From Tamlana flava (GTDB taxonomy: Bacteria > Bacteroidota > Bacteroidia > Flavobacteriales > Flavobacteriaceae), in the NCBI RefSeq assembly GCF_041287255.1, contig NZ_JBGGTX010000002.1:806001-870000 (forward strand): a stretch of DNA of 64,000 nucleotides, in the 5' to 3' direction. A program made the translations under genes and the position numbers. Below, piece after piece: positions 1 to 7,727 of the stretch; position 1 is the first letter of the stretch; the number at the start of each line of letters is the position of its first letter. The notes beneath the pieces were generated by a model. That model did not search any database. It saw nothing but the letters and a program-made list of their open reading frames with translations, and had not been told where the DNA came from.

Positions 1-25
1 CAATATTAAAGATCTTTGTTTTCAT
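1..25 (-). CDS. Start of a further gene of the same operon, cut by the window edge
   Basis: An ATG on the minus strand (23-25) lies three bases after the stop codon of the NrfD-like gene and opens a reading frame of eight codons (MKTKIFNI) that runs off the left edge. Tight spacing of this kind is typical of the cluster, so a further operon member is likely. The visible part is far too short to name a product. Confidence 0.4.
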
Positions 26-28
26 ATT

Positions 29-1366
29 TTAAAAATTTAGAATGTTGTGACCTTTCAATACTTGTTCGTGCTTCTTTATAGGTATTATGGGGAAAAGTTT
101 GACAAGAATCGTAATAATTAATAAGAACCATGCAAATGAAGCAAAAGTAATGCTCCATTCTTCCCATGTAGGATTGTAATGCAAATAAGATTCATCTACA
201 CCCTGAATTGGTAAATAAGGATGTTGCAATGATGGAATTACAATTAAAAATCGTTTAAACCAAGCCCCTAAAATTATAAACATCGAGATTATAAATATAG
301 GGAAAGACCGGCGCATGGTTTTAAAAAGTAATAATACAATGGGTAAAACTAAGCCTCCTAATTGAACAAACCAATACATTGGAGCATATTTGCCAACAAA
401 TAATTCTGTAATATGTTCTCCTTCAACACCAACCATCTTGAAGGCAGGTCCTAAATATTCATTAATATTAAAGTATAGATATACTAATGATAATAGAACC
501 AAAAGCTTCCCCATTTTGTCAAAATGTGCTTCGGTAATATATGCTTTGAGACGGATAGACTTTCTTATAAAGTACATTGCTATGATTATAGCTGCAGCAC
601 CTGCCATAAACGCACCGGATACGAAATAGGGGCCTAAGTTTGTACTATCCCATCCCGGCCGCCACGTAGTTGCAAAAAGCCATGATGTTACAGTGTGAAT
701 TGCAAATGCTACAGGAAGAACCGAAATAGCTAAAATTTTAGTGACCTTTTGAAGCATGGTTATTTGATTGGGGTCGTTTCGCCAATTAATAGCCAAAATT
801 CTATATAATTTTTTTTTCCAGTTAGGAATTGCTGTTAACCGGTCACGACAAAGGGCGAGATCTGGAAGCAAAGATGTATAAAGTAATATTAAACTTATGA
901 CCAAATAGGTAGAAATAATAATCACATCCCATATAATGGGAGACTGAATTCTTAAATATCTAATAACATAAAAGAATCTATCTGGTCTTCCCATATCTAC
1001 AATTATGATTACAATGGCGCAAATAATGGCGGATACAGCAATTATTTCAGATATCCTTGTAAGTGGTTTCGACCATTCATTTCTGTTTAACTTCAAAATG
1101 GAACTAAAAAGAGAACCTACAAGACTAATGGCGACGAAGAAAACGAAGTTGGATATATAAATGCCCCATGATGTGTAATCTCTCATTGCGGTAACAATCA
1201 ACCCGTATTTTAGCTGTCTATAATAACCATACATTCCTATTAATATGATTAAAATTAAAAAGACTACCCATAATTTATATCGCCAAGAGGTTTTTAAAAT
1301 ATGTCTTAAAAGATCCTTTTCTCTCCGGTCACTAAACTCTTGTTTGTTTTTGGCACTTGTATTCAT
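29..1366 (-). CDS. NrfD/PsrC-like integral membrane subunit (second copy)
   Basis: This 445-residue, very hydrophobic protein has about ten membrane segments from residue 30 to 430. It resembles the NrfD/PsrC family, whose members exchange electrons between the quinone pool and a periplasmic Fe-S partner. At 440-445 residues it is closer to the ten-helix ActC/ActF subunits of alternative complex III than to the roughly 320-residue eight-helix NrfD. Its start overlaps the end of the Fe-S gene by ATGA, implying translational coupling and a two-protein complex. It is clearly paralogous to the protein at 3747-5069: both carry MRDY..WGIYISNFVFFVA and DMGRPDR motifs. Substrate and direction of electron flow are not visible. 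Confidence 0.85.
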   Translation of the reverse strand: MNTSAKNKQEFSDRREKDLLRHILKTSWRYKLWVVFLILIILIGMYGYYRQLKYGLIVTAMRDYTSWGIYISNFVFFVAISLVGSLFSSILKLNRNEWSKPLTRISEIIAVSAIICAIVIIIVDMGRPDRFFYVIRYLRIQSPIIWDVIIISTYLVISLILLYTSLLPDLALCRDRLTAIPNWKKKLYRILAINWRNDPNQITMLQKVTKILAISVLPVAFAIHTVTSWLFATTWRPGWDSTNLGPYFVSGAFMAGAAAIIIAMYFIRKSIRLKAYITEAHFDKMGKLLVLLSLVYLYFNINEYLGPAFKMVGVEGEHITELFVGKYAPMYWFVQLGGLVLPIVLLLFKTMRRSFPIFIISMFIILGAWFKRFLIVIPSLQHPYLPIQGVDESYLHYNPTWEEWSITFASFAWFLLIITILVKLFPIIPIKKHEQVLKGHNILNF

Positions 1367-2277
1367 GATGCACTGTTTTCGGAATTTTCTTTTTCAAACG
1401 GGAAGAGTCGATCTACAGGGGGTAAATAATAAACCCGAGGTTTTGTTCCAAGTTCCTCCATGTATCTGTAGCCTGCTTTATCTCTTAAAAGGGTGCTTAA
1501 TCTGACGGTTTCTTCTCCGTTAGTTACAGAGTCTTCAAGCTCATTTCCAAAATATATTACACCATTGGGACAAGCGGTGACACAATGAGGAAGTTTGTCT
1601 TGACGAAGCATATCCGGACAAAAATCACATTTTGCAACAGTGCCCTTTTTGCTTGGCAGGCTTGTTTCAGGCGAATAAGGAAGATCTAACTTGCCTTCTG
1701 GAGGATTGCCCCAATTGAATACCCTAGCCGAATAAGGACAGGCTGCCATGCAAAAGCGACAACCGATACAGCGTTCATTATCAATGAGTACAATCCCGTC
1801 TGAACGCTTAAATGTTGCGCCAACGGGACAAACTTTTACACAAGGGGGATTATCACACTGAAAGCATTTTTTAGGCATCCAATAAGGAGAGGATTCTTCA
1901 TTATCTTTCATCTCTAGAACCTTTATGTAAGGTCTTTCTGGAGTTAAATTGTGATGTTTATCACAGGATTGAACACATTTTCTCGCATTTTTACATTTAC
2001 TTAAATCCACAACCATGACAAATTTTTTGCCGGGAATGCCATGACGCGCTTCTTTTGGATTTGCACCATGATGCAAATGTTCCATGGCTTCAATTTCTGA
2101 GTTTGGCACCTGGACAAGTTTTCCGTCTGGAGTTAACAAGGTCGTTTTTTCTATTGATTTGTTCTTACAGGACGAAAGTGAATTAAATGCTAGCCCGGTT
2201 GCTGCAAGAATACTTCCGGTAGATAGCTTTTTTAAGAACCCTCTTCTGGAATCAGATATTCGTTTATTGTCTTCCAT
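1363..2277 (-). CDS. TAT-exported four-cluster ferredoxin-like protein, NrfC/PsrB type (second copy)
   Basis: This 304-residue protein starts with a twin-arginine signal (SRRGFLKK, residues 10-17), followed by a hydrophobic stretch and a possible lipobox Cys at 37. Three complete Fe-S motifs are visible: Cys138/141/146/150, 170/173/176/180 and 217/220/232/236. A fourth motif has only Cys95, 101 and 105, with Ala98 in the usual second Cys place. The family passes electrons between a periplasmic partner and an NrfD-like quinone subunit. Here the NrfD-like gene follows directly with a 4-bp overlap. No molybdopterin subunit is encoded nearby. A terminator-like hairpin separates this gene from the cytochrome gene upstream, so it may have its own promoter. 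Confidence 0.88.
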   Translation of the reverse strand: MEDNKRISDSRRGFLKKLSTGSILAATGLAFNSLSSCKNKSIEKTTLLTPDGKLVQVPNSEIEAMEHLHHGANPKEARHGIPGKKFVMVVDLSKCKNARKCVQSCDKHHNLTPERPYIKVLEMKDNEESSPYWMPKKCFQCDNPPCVKVCPVGATFKRSDGIVLIDNERCIGCRFCMAACPYSARVFNWGNPPEGKLDLPYSPETSLPSKKGTVAKCDFCPDMLRQDKLPHCVTACPNGVIYFGNELEDSVTNGEETVRLSTLLRDKAGYRYMEELGTKPRVYYLPPVDRLFPFEKENSENSAS

Positions 2278-2424
2278 AATTAATATTTAAATTAAATTGA
2301 CAATCTTCAAGAAATCTAAATTTAGTGTGTAAAAATCTAAAATTTAATGACTTATGTCATGTTCAATGTTTTTGTTTTTTTGATGAAAAGTCTGTAAGGA
2401 TTGTTTATAAACCTTGATGAATAA

Positions 2425-2453
2425 AAAAAACCGAACAATATATTCGGTTTTTT
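2425..2453 (-). terminator. Rho-independent terminator after the cytochrome c gene
   Basis: A perfect 11-bp stem (2425-2435 with 2443-2453, loop CAATATA) is followed on the minus strand by an uninterrupted U tract from the A-run at 2423-2430. It lies 19 bases past the cytochrome c stop and upstream of the second Fe-S gene, dividing the cluster into two transcription units. Confidence 0.75.
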
Positions 2454-2471
2454 ACAAAAAGAAGCAAAAAA

Positions 2472-2870
2472 TTATTCGGCTAATGTTCTCATATAATTTA
2501 CGATTAGCCATCTGTCCTCATCGTCTGGAATTTTTTTTGTAAACTCGGGCATGTCATCTTTCCCAAATGATGTTTTATAGAAAAGCGTGCCGTCAGTTTG
2601 TTGTTGATATTCTTCACTAGAGAAGTCTCCAAGGTCTCCAGTCATTTCCTTTGCCTTAGGGCCGTCACCATATCCTTCTTTTCCATGGCAAGATTGACAG
2701 TGTTTGCTGTATAGTGATTTACCAATAGCCAGATCTTCATCAGGATCGGTAGGGTTTTTCATTTTTACATATTTTTCTGGTACTTTCCAGCCTTCCTGAA
2801 ATATGGAGGAGAATGAATATAAACTAAAAATAATAACTCCTAAAAGTATTAATGTTCTTTTGGCTTTCAT
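2472..2870 (-). CDS. Class I c-type cytochrome, membrane-anchored or periplasmic
   Basis: This 132-residue protein has an N-terminal hydrophobic segment (residues 5-22) that acts as a signal or anchor. A single heme c site, CQSCH, lies near residue 60 and is followed by GKEGYGDGP. A likely axial Met lies in KDDMPEF near residue 105. This is the layout of small class I cytochromes that shuttle electrons in the periplasm. The gene is the last of the upstream operon: ten bases separate it from the exported protein gene before it, and a strong hairpin follows. In context it could accept or donate electrons for the Fe-S/NrfD module. The partner is inferred. Confidence 0.85.
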   Translation of the reverse strand: MKAKRTLILLGVIIFSLYSFSSIFQEGWKVPEKYVKMKNPTDPDEDLAIGKSLYSKHCQSCHGKEGYGDGPKAKEMTGDLGDFSSEEYQQQTDGTLFYKTSFGKDDMPEFTKKIPDDEDRWLIVNYMRTLAE

Positions 2871-2880
2871 GATTAAATAA

Positions 2881-3750
2881 TTAAGATTTAGATATTTTAA
2901 ATAAGTTTACTAATAAATATACAATAATACCCCAGATCCCGAAAATAAGTAAGTTAGGAAATATTAATAAAAATAAAGGGGTTTTATTTCTGGTTGACCA
3001 CATGGTTCTATTGTCGAATGTCGATTCCTCAATTATAGGAGTGCCAATGGGCGCATTAACAAGAGCTTTTACGGTGCCATAGTCATCATTATCTGCCAAT
3101 ATCACTTCAATAATTAATTGTCCATTTATGCCAGGAATGTCACTATCTACAGGTACCAAAATGGTGCCATTTTCATCAGTCATATTAAATTCTTTTCCTA
3201 TTTTTAAAGGTTTAAATAACCTTTGAACTTGTACTTGTACCAATTGATCACTCAGTACACTGTCAGTTTCGGAATCTTTTAAAATTGCCCTAACATAATT
3301 GACGCTGTCCTTAGTAATCAAATTGGTTTCAATTGAGGCATCTCTAAAACTTATACTTTTAGAAGCTTTTTTATACAACTCATTACCATTAAATTTCACC
3401 TGTAAATTAAAGTTGCTTGATGAATCTGATGTTATCGTATTAAAATTTTTCAAAACAAATTTACATTCACCACTCACATTTGTTTTTACGGAGCCTAATT
3501 CGATAGTTTCGTTATCGATTTCGTTGTAAACCGTTAAATCAATGTTAGGGACATCGATATTTTCCCGGTCTACCCTTGAAAAAGCCTTAATATATAAATA
3601 GGATACGCTGTCCATAATTTTAGTGTAATCCATTTTTAATCTTACCGTATGTTTTTTGGTATTTTGGGCATAAAAGGCACGCTGTCCGGTAGCTAAAAAT
3701 ATTCCGATAAATACGAAAAAAACCAAAGGGTGTTTTAACCTATTTTTCAT
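2881..3750 (-). CDS. Exported protein of unknown function with C-terminal membrane anchor
   Basis: I do not recognise a family for this 289-residue protein. It has an N-terminal signal-like segment (residues 8-28, ending FYAQ), a long polar region rich in beta-type sequence resembling one or two Ig-like or transthyretin-like folds (residues 35-240), and one C-terminal hydrophobic helix (about 258-284). No heme or Fe-S motif is present. The topology suggests a periplasmic domain tethered to the inner membrane. The start codon overlaps the stop of the NrfD-like gene by ATGA, and a cytochrome c gene follows ten bases later, so it is probably an accessory subunit or docking protein of the same complex. 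Confidence 0.7.
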   Translation of the reverse strand: MKNRLKHPLVFFVFIGIFLATGQRAFYAQNTKKHTVRLKMDYTKIMDSVSYLYIKAFSRVDRENIDVPNIDLTVYNEIDNETIELGSVKTNVSGECKFVLKNFNTITSDSSSNFNLQVKFNGNELYKKASKSISFRDASIETNLITKDSVNYVRAILKDSETDSVLSDQLVQVQVQRLFKPLKIGKEFNMTDENGTILVPVDSDIPGINGQLIIEVILADNDDYGTVKALVNAPIGTPIIEESTFDNRTMWSTRNKTPLFLLIFPNLLIFGIWGIIVYLLVNLFKISKS

Positions 3751-5069
3751 GACTCTTTATTTTTCTTAATTCCAGTAGTGTTCTTTTCGTCTGCAGTGCG
3801 TTGAATCGGTACAACGGGTAAATAACGAACAAACAATGTAATAATCAATAGCGCCATGGCTAGAGTAGCAAATGTTATGATCCATTCATGGGCACTTGGA
3901 AAATAATGATGCCAAGATTCGGGAACTCCTTCAATAGGTAAAAAAGGATGTAATAGTGTGGGGATAACAATAATATATCGTTTCCACCACGACCCAATTA
4001 CAACCATTAAACCAACAAAAAGCATCGGTTTTGGGTGTCTTCCCTTCCTGAACAATAATATGACAAGCGGCAACAATAGTCCAACTATTTGTGCAAACCA
4101 AAAAATGGGAGCCCATTCACCAAAAACCAAGGAATTTAAATGGATGTCTTCTTCAACCGGAGCTGTGAAAATCGGGATTAAATACTCATTAATATTAAAA
4201 TACAGATAAGTCAGGCAGGCTAAAGCTAAAAATTTACCCAGTTTATCAAAATGATACTCTGTAATGTAATAGTCTAGTCCTCTAACTTTTCTAATAACGT
4301 AAACCATGGTAACTAATGCACCTAAGCCCGCAACAAAGGCGCCTGAAATAAAATAGGCTCCCATGTTTGTACTGTCCCATCCTATCCTATAAGTAGTAGA
4401 GAACAACCATGCATCTATGGTTTGTAGCATAATACTAACAGGGATAATTAAGACCGCTATAATTTTTATAGATTTTTCTTGAATTGATTTTTGTCGTTCA
4501 CTTCCAGTCCAGTTCAAAGATATTTTTCCATACCATTTGCTTAATTTAGGTTTTGTCTTTTTGTAGAACTTTTTAAGGATTGCCAAGTCCGGAAGGAGAG
4601 GGAAATACAATAAAAGGAAGCTCAATGCTATAGTTGTAGGGATGATAATAACATCCCACGTAATTGGAGATTGAAGTCTGGCATGAATAAAGAGATTTAA
4701 CAATCTATCAGGTCTTCCCATATCTATCATTATCGTTAAACCTGCCATCACAATAGAAGCAAACGTAATGATTTCCGCAATTCTAACTAATGGGGTCCTC
4801 CAAGTATTATTGGTTAGTCTTAAAATGGCCACTGTAACTGACCCCACAAAACTTGTCGCCACAAAAAAAACAAAATTCGATATATAAATGCCCCAAAGAG
4901 CATAATCTCTCATATTGGTGACTATCTGTCCTTTTTTTACTTGATCGATATAGGCAATAAGTCCAAGTACAATAATAATACTCAAAAAAATGACCCAAAT
5001 TGTACCCCTTTTGCCAAATTTTCTGGGAGCTAATTTTTCCAAAAGGACGTCATAATTTTTCATAATCAT
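3747..5069 (-). CDS. NrfD/PsrC-like integral membrane subunit (first copy)
   Basis: This 440-residue protein has about ten predicted membrane helices and is a paralogue of the protein at 29-1366. Shared features include the MRDYALWGIYISNFVFF-type segment in the first third, DMGRPDR, and a YFNINEYL segment that may line the quinone-facing region. The family is the quinone-interacting subunit of periplasmic-facing Fe-S enzymes (PsrC, NrfD, ActC/ActF). It follows the Fe-S gene by eight bases and overlaps the next gene by 4 bp, so it sits in the middle of a tightly packed operon. Two ATG codons six bases apart (5069 and 5063) could serve as start. Whether it reduces or oxidises menaquinone cannot be read from sequence. 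Confidence 0.86.
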   Translation of the reverse strand: MIMKNYDVLLEKLAPRKFGKRGTIWVIFLSIIIVLGLIAYIDQVKKGQIVTNMRDYALWGIYISNFVFFVATSFVGSVTVAILRLTNNTWRTPLVRIAEIITFASIVMAGLTIMIDMGRPDRLLNLFIHARLQSPITWDVIIIPTTIALSFLLLYFPLLPDLAILKKFYKKTKPKLSKWYGKISLNWTGSERQKSIQEKSIKIIAVLIIPVSIMLQTIDAWLFSTTYRIGWDSTNMGAYFISGAFVAGLGALVTMVYVIRKVRGLDYYITEYHFDKLGKFLALACLTYLYFNINEYLIPIFTAPVEEDIHLNSLVFGEWAPIFWFAQIVGLLLPLVILLFRKGRHPKPMLFVGLMVVIGSWWKRYIIVIPTLLHPFLPIEGVPESWHHYFPSAHEWIITFATLAMALLIITLFVRYLPVVPIQRTADEKNTTGIKKNKES

Positions 5070-5077
5070 TCAAGTTA

Positions 5078-6079
5078 TTAATCAGATACGGGTTTTTCTA
5101 CTGATTTTTCTACTGATTCAAATTCATTGTAATTTTCCATTCCTTTCTCAAAATCAACCAAACGGTTTACAGGAGGTAAATAATAAACACTAGGGGCGGT
5201 TCCTAATTCTTCCAATAACCTATAACCGGCCTTGTCTTTAAGTAATTTGGTAAGACGCAAAGTTTCCTCTCCATTGGTTACGGTATCTTCATATTTGTCA
5301 CCAAAATAGAATACCCCATTTGGGCAAGCGGTTACACAATGCGGTAACTGATTTTCATGAATTTGATGTGGACAAAAGTCACATTTGTCTGGAGTTCCTA
5401 TTCTACTCGGAACACCGGCATATTCAATGGAGGTGTTTTCATGCCCCATATCCATCATGTTTAGGGTAATCTCGCTCATTTCTCCTTGCTTTGGTTCACT
5501 CCAATTAAAAACCCTTATGGAATAGGGGCAAGCTGCCATACAGAAACGACAGCCAATACAGCGTTCATTATCAATTAATACCAAGCCATCTCTTCTCTTA
5601 AAGGTTGCATCAACGGGGCAAACGGTAACACAGGCTGGTTGATCACAATGCATGCATGTTCTTGGCATCCAATAGGGCGCCGTATCTTTAGATTCTTGCA
5701 TTTTGTGGACTTTAAGCCAGGCGTTTTCTCCAGTTACAAAGTGATGCTTATTGCAGGCGCTTACGCACTTTAGAGCATTTTTGCATTTAGCCAGATCAAT
5801 AACCATTACGAATTTACGGTAAGGAATACCCTCTCTTACATTGTATTTAGTATCATGGTGTTCAGAATGGATTACTTCCACAACCTCAGAGGCATCTACT
5901 TCAATGAGTGTGCCATCGGTAGTCATTAACTCTAATTTCTTCTCATTACGGTCGTTATTGGATGCGTTTAATTTTTCGGAAAGATGGGACAGCCCCAATC
6001 CTCCAATTGCAGATGCCACCCCTAACTTAAGGCCTTTGTCGAGAAATTTACGCCTGGAGTTTTTTTTATGATTTTCCAT
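5078..6079 (-). CDS. TAT-exported four-cluster ferredoxin-like protein, NrfC/PsrB type (first copy)
   Basis: This 333-residue protein has a twin-arginine signal (SRRKFLDKG, residues 8-16) and the same Fe-S arrangement as its paralogue at 1363-2277. Complete motifs are Cys142/145/150/154, 174/177/180/184 and 233/236/248/252. The first motif is incomplete (Cys99, Ala102, Cys105, Cys109). It differs by an insertion of about 18 residues near 205-225, between the second and third complete motifs. Before the first motif is a short LMTTDGTLIEVD element also seen in the small TAT protein encoded just upstream. The NrfD-like gene follows eight bases later. It probably forms the periplasmic electron wire of that membrane subunit. 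Confidence 0.88.
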   Translation of the reverse strand: MENHKKNSRRKFLDKGLKLGVASAIGGLGLSHLSEKLNASNNDRNEKKLELMTTDGTLIEVDASEVVEVIHSEHHDTKYNVREGIPYRKFVMVIDLAKCKNALKCVSACNKHHFVTGENAWLKVHKMQESKDTAPYWMPRTCMHCDQPACVTVCPVDATFKRRDGLVLIDNERCIGCRFCMAACPYSIRVFNWSEPKQGEMSEITLNMMDMGHENTSIEYAGVPSRIGTPDKCDFCPHQIHENQLPHCVTACPNGVFYFGDKYEDTVTNGEETLRLTKLLKDKAGYRLLEELGTAPSVYYLPPVNRLVDFEKGMENYNEFESVEKSVEKPVSD

Positions 6080-6103
6080 AGTACCTGAAATTTCAACTTT
6101 ACG

Positions 6104-6370
6104 TTACTGCTTTTTTCCAAGCCATTTAAGAAAGGATTTATTCGATATATCTTTCTCAATGATTCTTGATTTTTTCACGGTACTCACCTTAACCTTAACG
6201 GTAGTGCCGTCTGGCTTTAATAAGGTCTCGTATGCTTCTTCACCAAGGGTTTTTGTCGATTTGTCAACTGGACTACCCATTCCTAAAAACGGCAAGAGTA
6301 AACTACCACCTAAAATGGGTAAAAAACCTCTTCTGGATAGTTGATTCTCTTTTACAGATTTTTTATTCAT
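6104..6370 (-). CDS. Small TAT-exported protein sharing a module with the Fe-S subunits
   Basis: This 88-residue protein begins with a twin-arginine motif (LSRRGFLPIL, residues 11-20) and a hydrophobic stretch ending near MGSP. The mature part is only about 50 residues and contains no Cys. Its LLKPDGTTVKVKVS element (about 50-63) matches in position and pattern the LLTPDGKLVQV and LMTTDGTLIEV elements that precede the first Fe-S motif in the two Fe-S proteins of this cluster. It therefore looks like the N-terminal part of that family without the ferredoxin domain. It lies 24 bases before the Fe-S gene and six after the beta-barrel gene. It could be an assembly factor or small subunit. No function is established. 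Confidence 0.7.
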   Translation of the reverse strand: MNKKSVKENQLSRRGFLPILGGSLLLPFLGMGSPVDKSTKTLGEEAYETLLKPDGTTVKVKVSTVKKSRIIEKDISNKSFLKWLGKKQ

Positions 6371-6376
6371 GAAGTT

Positions 6377-7276
6377 TTAAAAATTATAATTACGGGTTAT
6401 ATTAAACCCAAATAAGGCACCGCCATTAAACATATCATTGGTGTTTTTCATGTAATTATATTGAGGTAATATTCCGTTAAAGTTGGTTATAAATATTTGA
6501 AACGTATGGGCTGAAGTAGAAAATTCTGCCCCGAAACTTAAGCCTGTAATATTGTATTTGTCTTCATTTAACTGGGTTATAGGCGCACTAACGTCACAAA
6601 TTATTGCTGTTTGTGGGCTCACCTTATATCGTCCACCAAATGCTAAGGAAAAGCGATCATGTTCATTATCATTACCATAATTTACGACATTAAAATGAGA
6701 TAAACTTGGTGCAATTTGTAATGATAGTTTTGAATTAAACCGTCTAGCAATTACAAGTTGATGGAAATAGGAATAGCGGTCTTGCTTTTTCAAGAACGGT
6801 CCATTGTCCGCATCAGGGGGAATATAGTCGCCATTAGGGTATTTTGTCTCTAAAGAGCGACCATCTATGCCAATATTTCCAAAATAACTAATATTAACGG
6901 GAATACTTCCGGATCGGGTTTGTTTTAATAAACCAACCTTTAAATTGAAGTCACTAATTCTATTCTTTTTGGTAATGCCATATCCAACCGTTACCCAATC
7001 TAAAAAGGCATAAGATAATGCAATTCTTATATTGGAATTTGCACCATAAATTCCAGCTAAAGAATTCTTTTCCTCTAAAAGTCCAAATCTGTGTTGCATC
7101 ATTACTTCCAACGTATTTTTATTGAATAGGATGTTCGAGGCATTATCAATTAAGGTGGCGCTTTCGAAAGCAGGACGGGCGGGCTTTTCAACAATGGAGT
7201 CTTTAGCCTTTTTTTGCGAGAAACAAAAAATAGGCATAATTAATAAGACCAATAGTAATATTTTATACTTTTTCAT
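6377..7276 (-). CDS. Predicted outer-membrane beta-barrel protein (DUF5777-like)
   Basis: The chosen start (ATG at 7276) gives 299 residues opening with a clear Sec signal peptide (MKKYKILLLVLLIMPIFCFSQ); a longer frame would put 14 polar residues in front. The mature protein alternates polar and hydrophobic residues with many aromatic strand ends and finishes in an aromatic residue (ITRNYNF), as expected for an outer-membrane barrel. The pattern resembles the DUF5777 family, often found beside cytochromes in Bacteroidota. It lies between a heme lipoprotein gene and the TAT protein gene. It may be the outer-membrane channel or scaffold of the electron-transfer system, but this role is inferred from context. 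Confidence 0.72.
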   Translation of the reverse strand: MKKYKILLLVLLIMPIFCFSQKKAKDSIVEKPARPAFESATLIDNASNILFNKNTLEVMMQHRFGLLEEKNSLAGIYGANSNIRIALSYAFLDWVTVGYGITKKNRISDFNLKVGLLKQTRSGSIPVNISYFGNIGIDGRSLETKYPNGDYIPPDADNGPFLKKQDRYSYFHQLVIARRFNSKLSLQIAPSLSHFNVVNYGNDNEHDRFSLAFGGRYKVSPQTAIICDVSAPITQLNEDKYNITGLSFGAEFSTSAHTFQIFITNFNGILPQYNYMKNTNDMFNGGALFGFNITRNYNF

Positions 7277-7292
7277 TGTAACATCTTTTGGG

Positions 7293-7670
7293 TTAGTTAT
7301 TCTCAGCACCATCATCAATCCACTTTTTAATTAGTGCTATCGAATTGGCATCTACATTTCTATGACCATTATCTGCCAATTGAATATATAGTTTGCTCGA
7401 AGTGCTATTCTCTGGGGTTACATATCCTGAAAGTAAAGAGGCATACGCATTTCCAGCTGTTAAATCTGGATTTTGTCCGGAAGTATTATGACATTGCGTA
7501 CAATTATAGGTTGCGAATATGGGAGCAATGTCATCGGCAAATGAAACTATTGTTTCAGGGGGTATAACCACATCTTCTTGTTCTACAACTTCAGGAAACT
7601 CATCGTAATAGCATGAAAACATTAAAAGAGGTAAGCTACTAAGGAGAGCTATTTTTAATAGTTTTTTCAT
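7293..7670 (-). CDS. Monoheme c-type lipoprotein
   Basis: This 125-residue protein has a lipoprotein signal with lipobox LMFSC (Cys20), an acidic linker, and one heme c site, CTQCH, near residue 57. The C-terminal part (residues 45-122, ending LIKKWIDDGAENN) resembles the small cytochrome domain often seen in planctomycete-type and Bacteroidota surface cytochromes. The lipid anchor places it on the outer or inner membrane leaflet. It is the second gene of the operon, after the hexaheme lipoprotein and 16 bases before the beta-barrel gene. It likely relays electrons between the multiheme protein and the barrel or periplasmic partners. Confidence 0.82.
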   Translation of the reverse strand: MKKLLKIALLSSLPLLMFSCYYDEFPEVVEQEDVVIPPETIVSFADDIAPIFATYNCTQCHNTSGQNPDLTAGNAYASLLSGYVTPENSTSSKLYIQLADNGHRNVDANSIALIKKWIDDGAENN

Positions 7671-7727
7671 TTTTTTTATTTTAAATTTTTAACAATGAAA
7701 TATTCAAAACTTTTAATAAACTATTAA

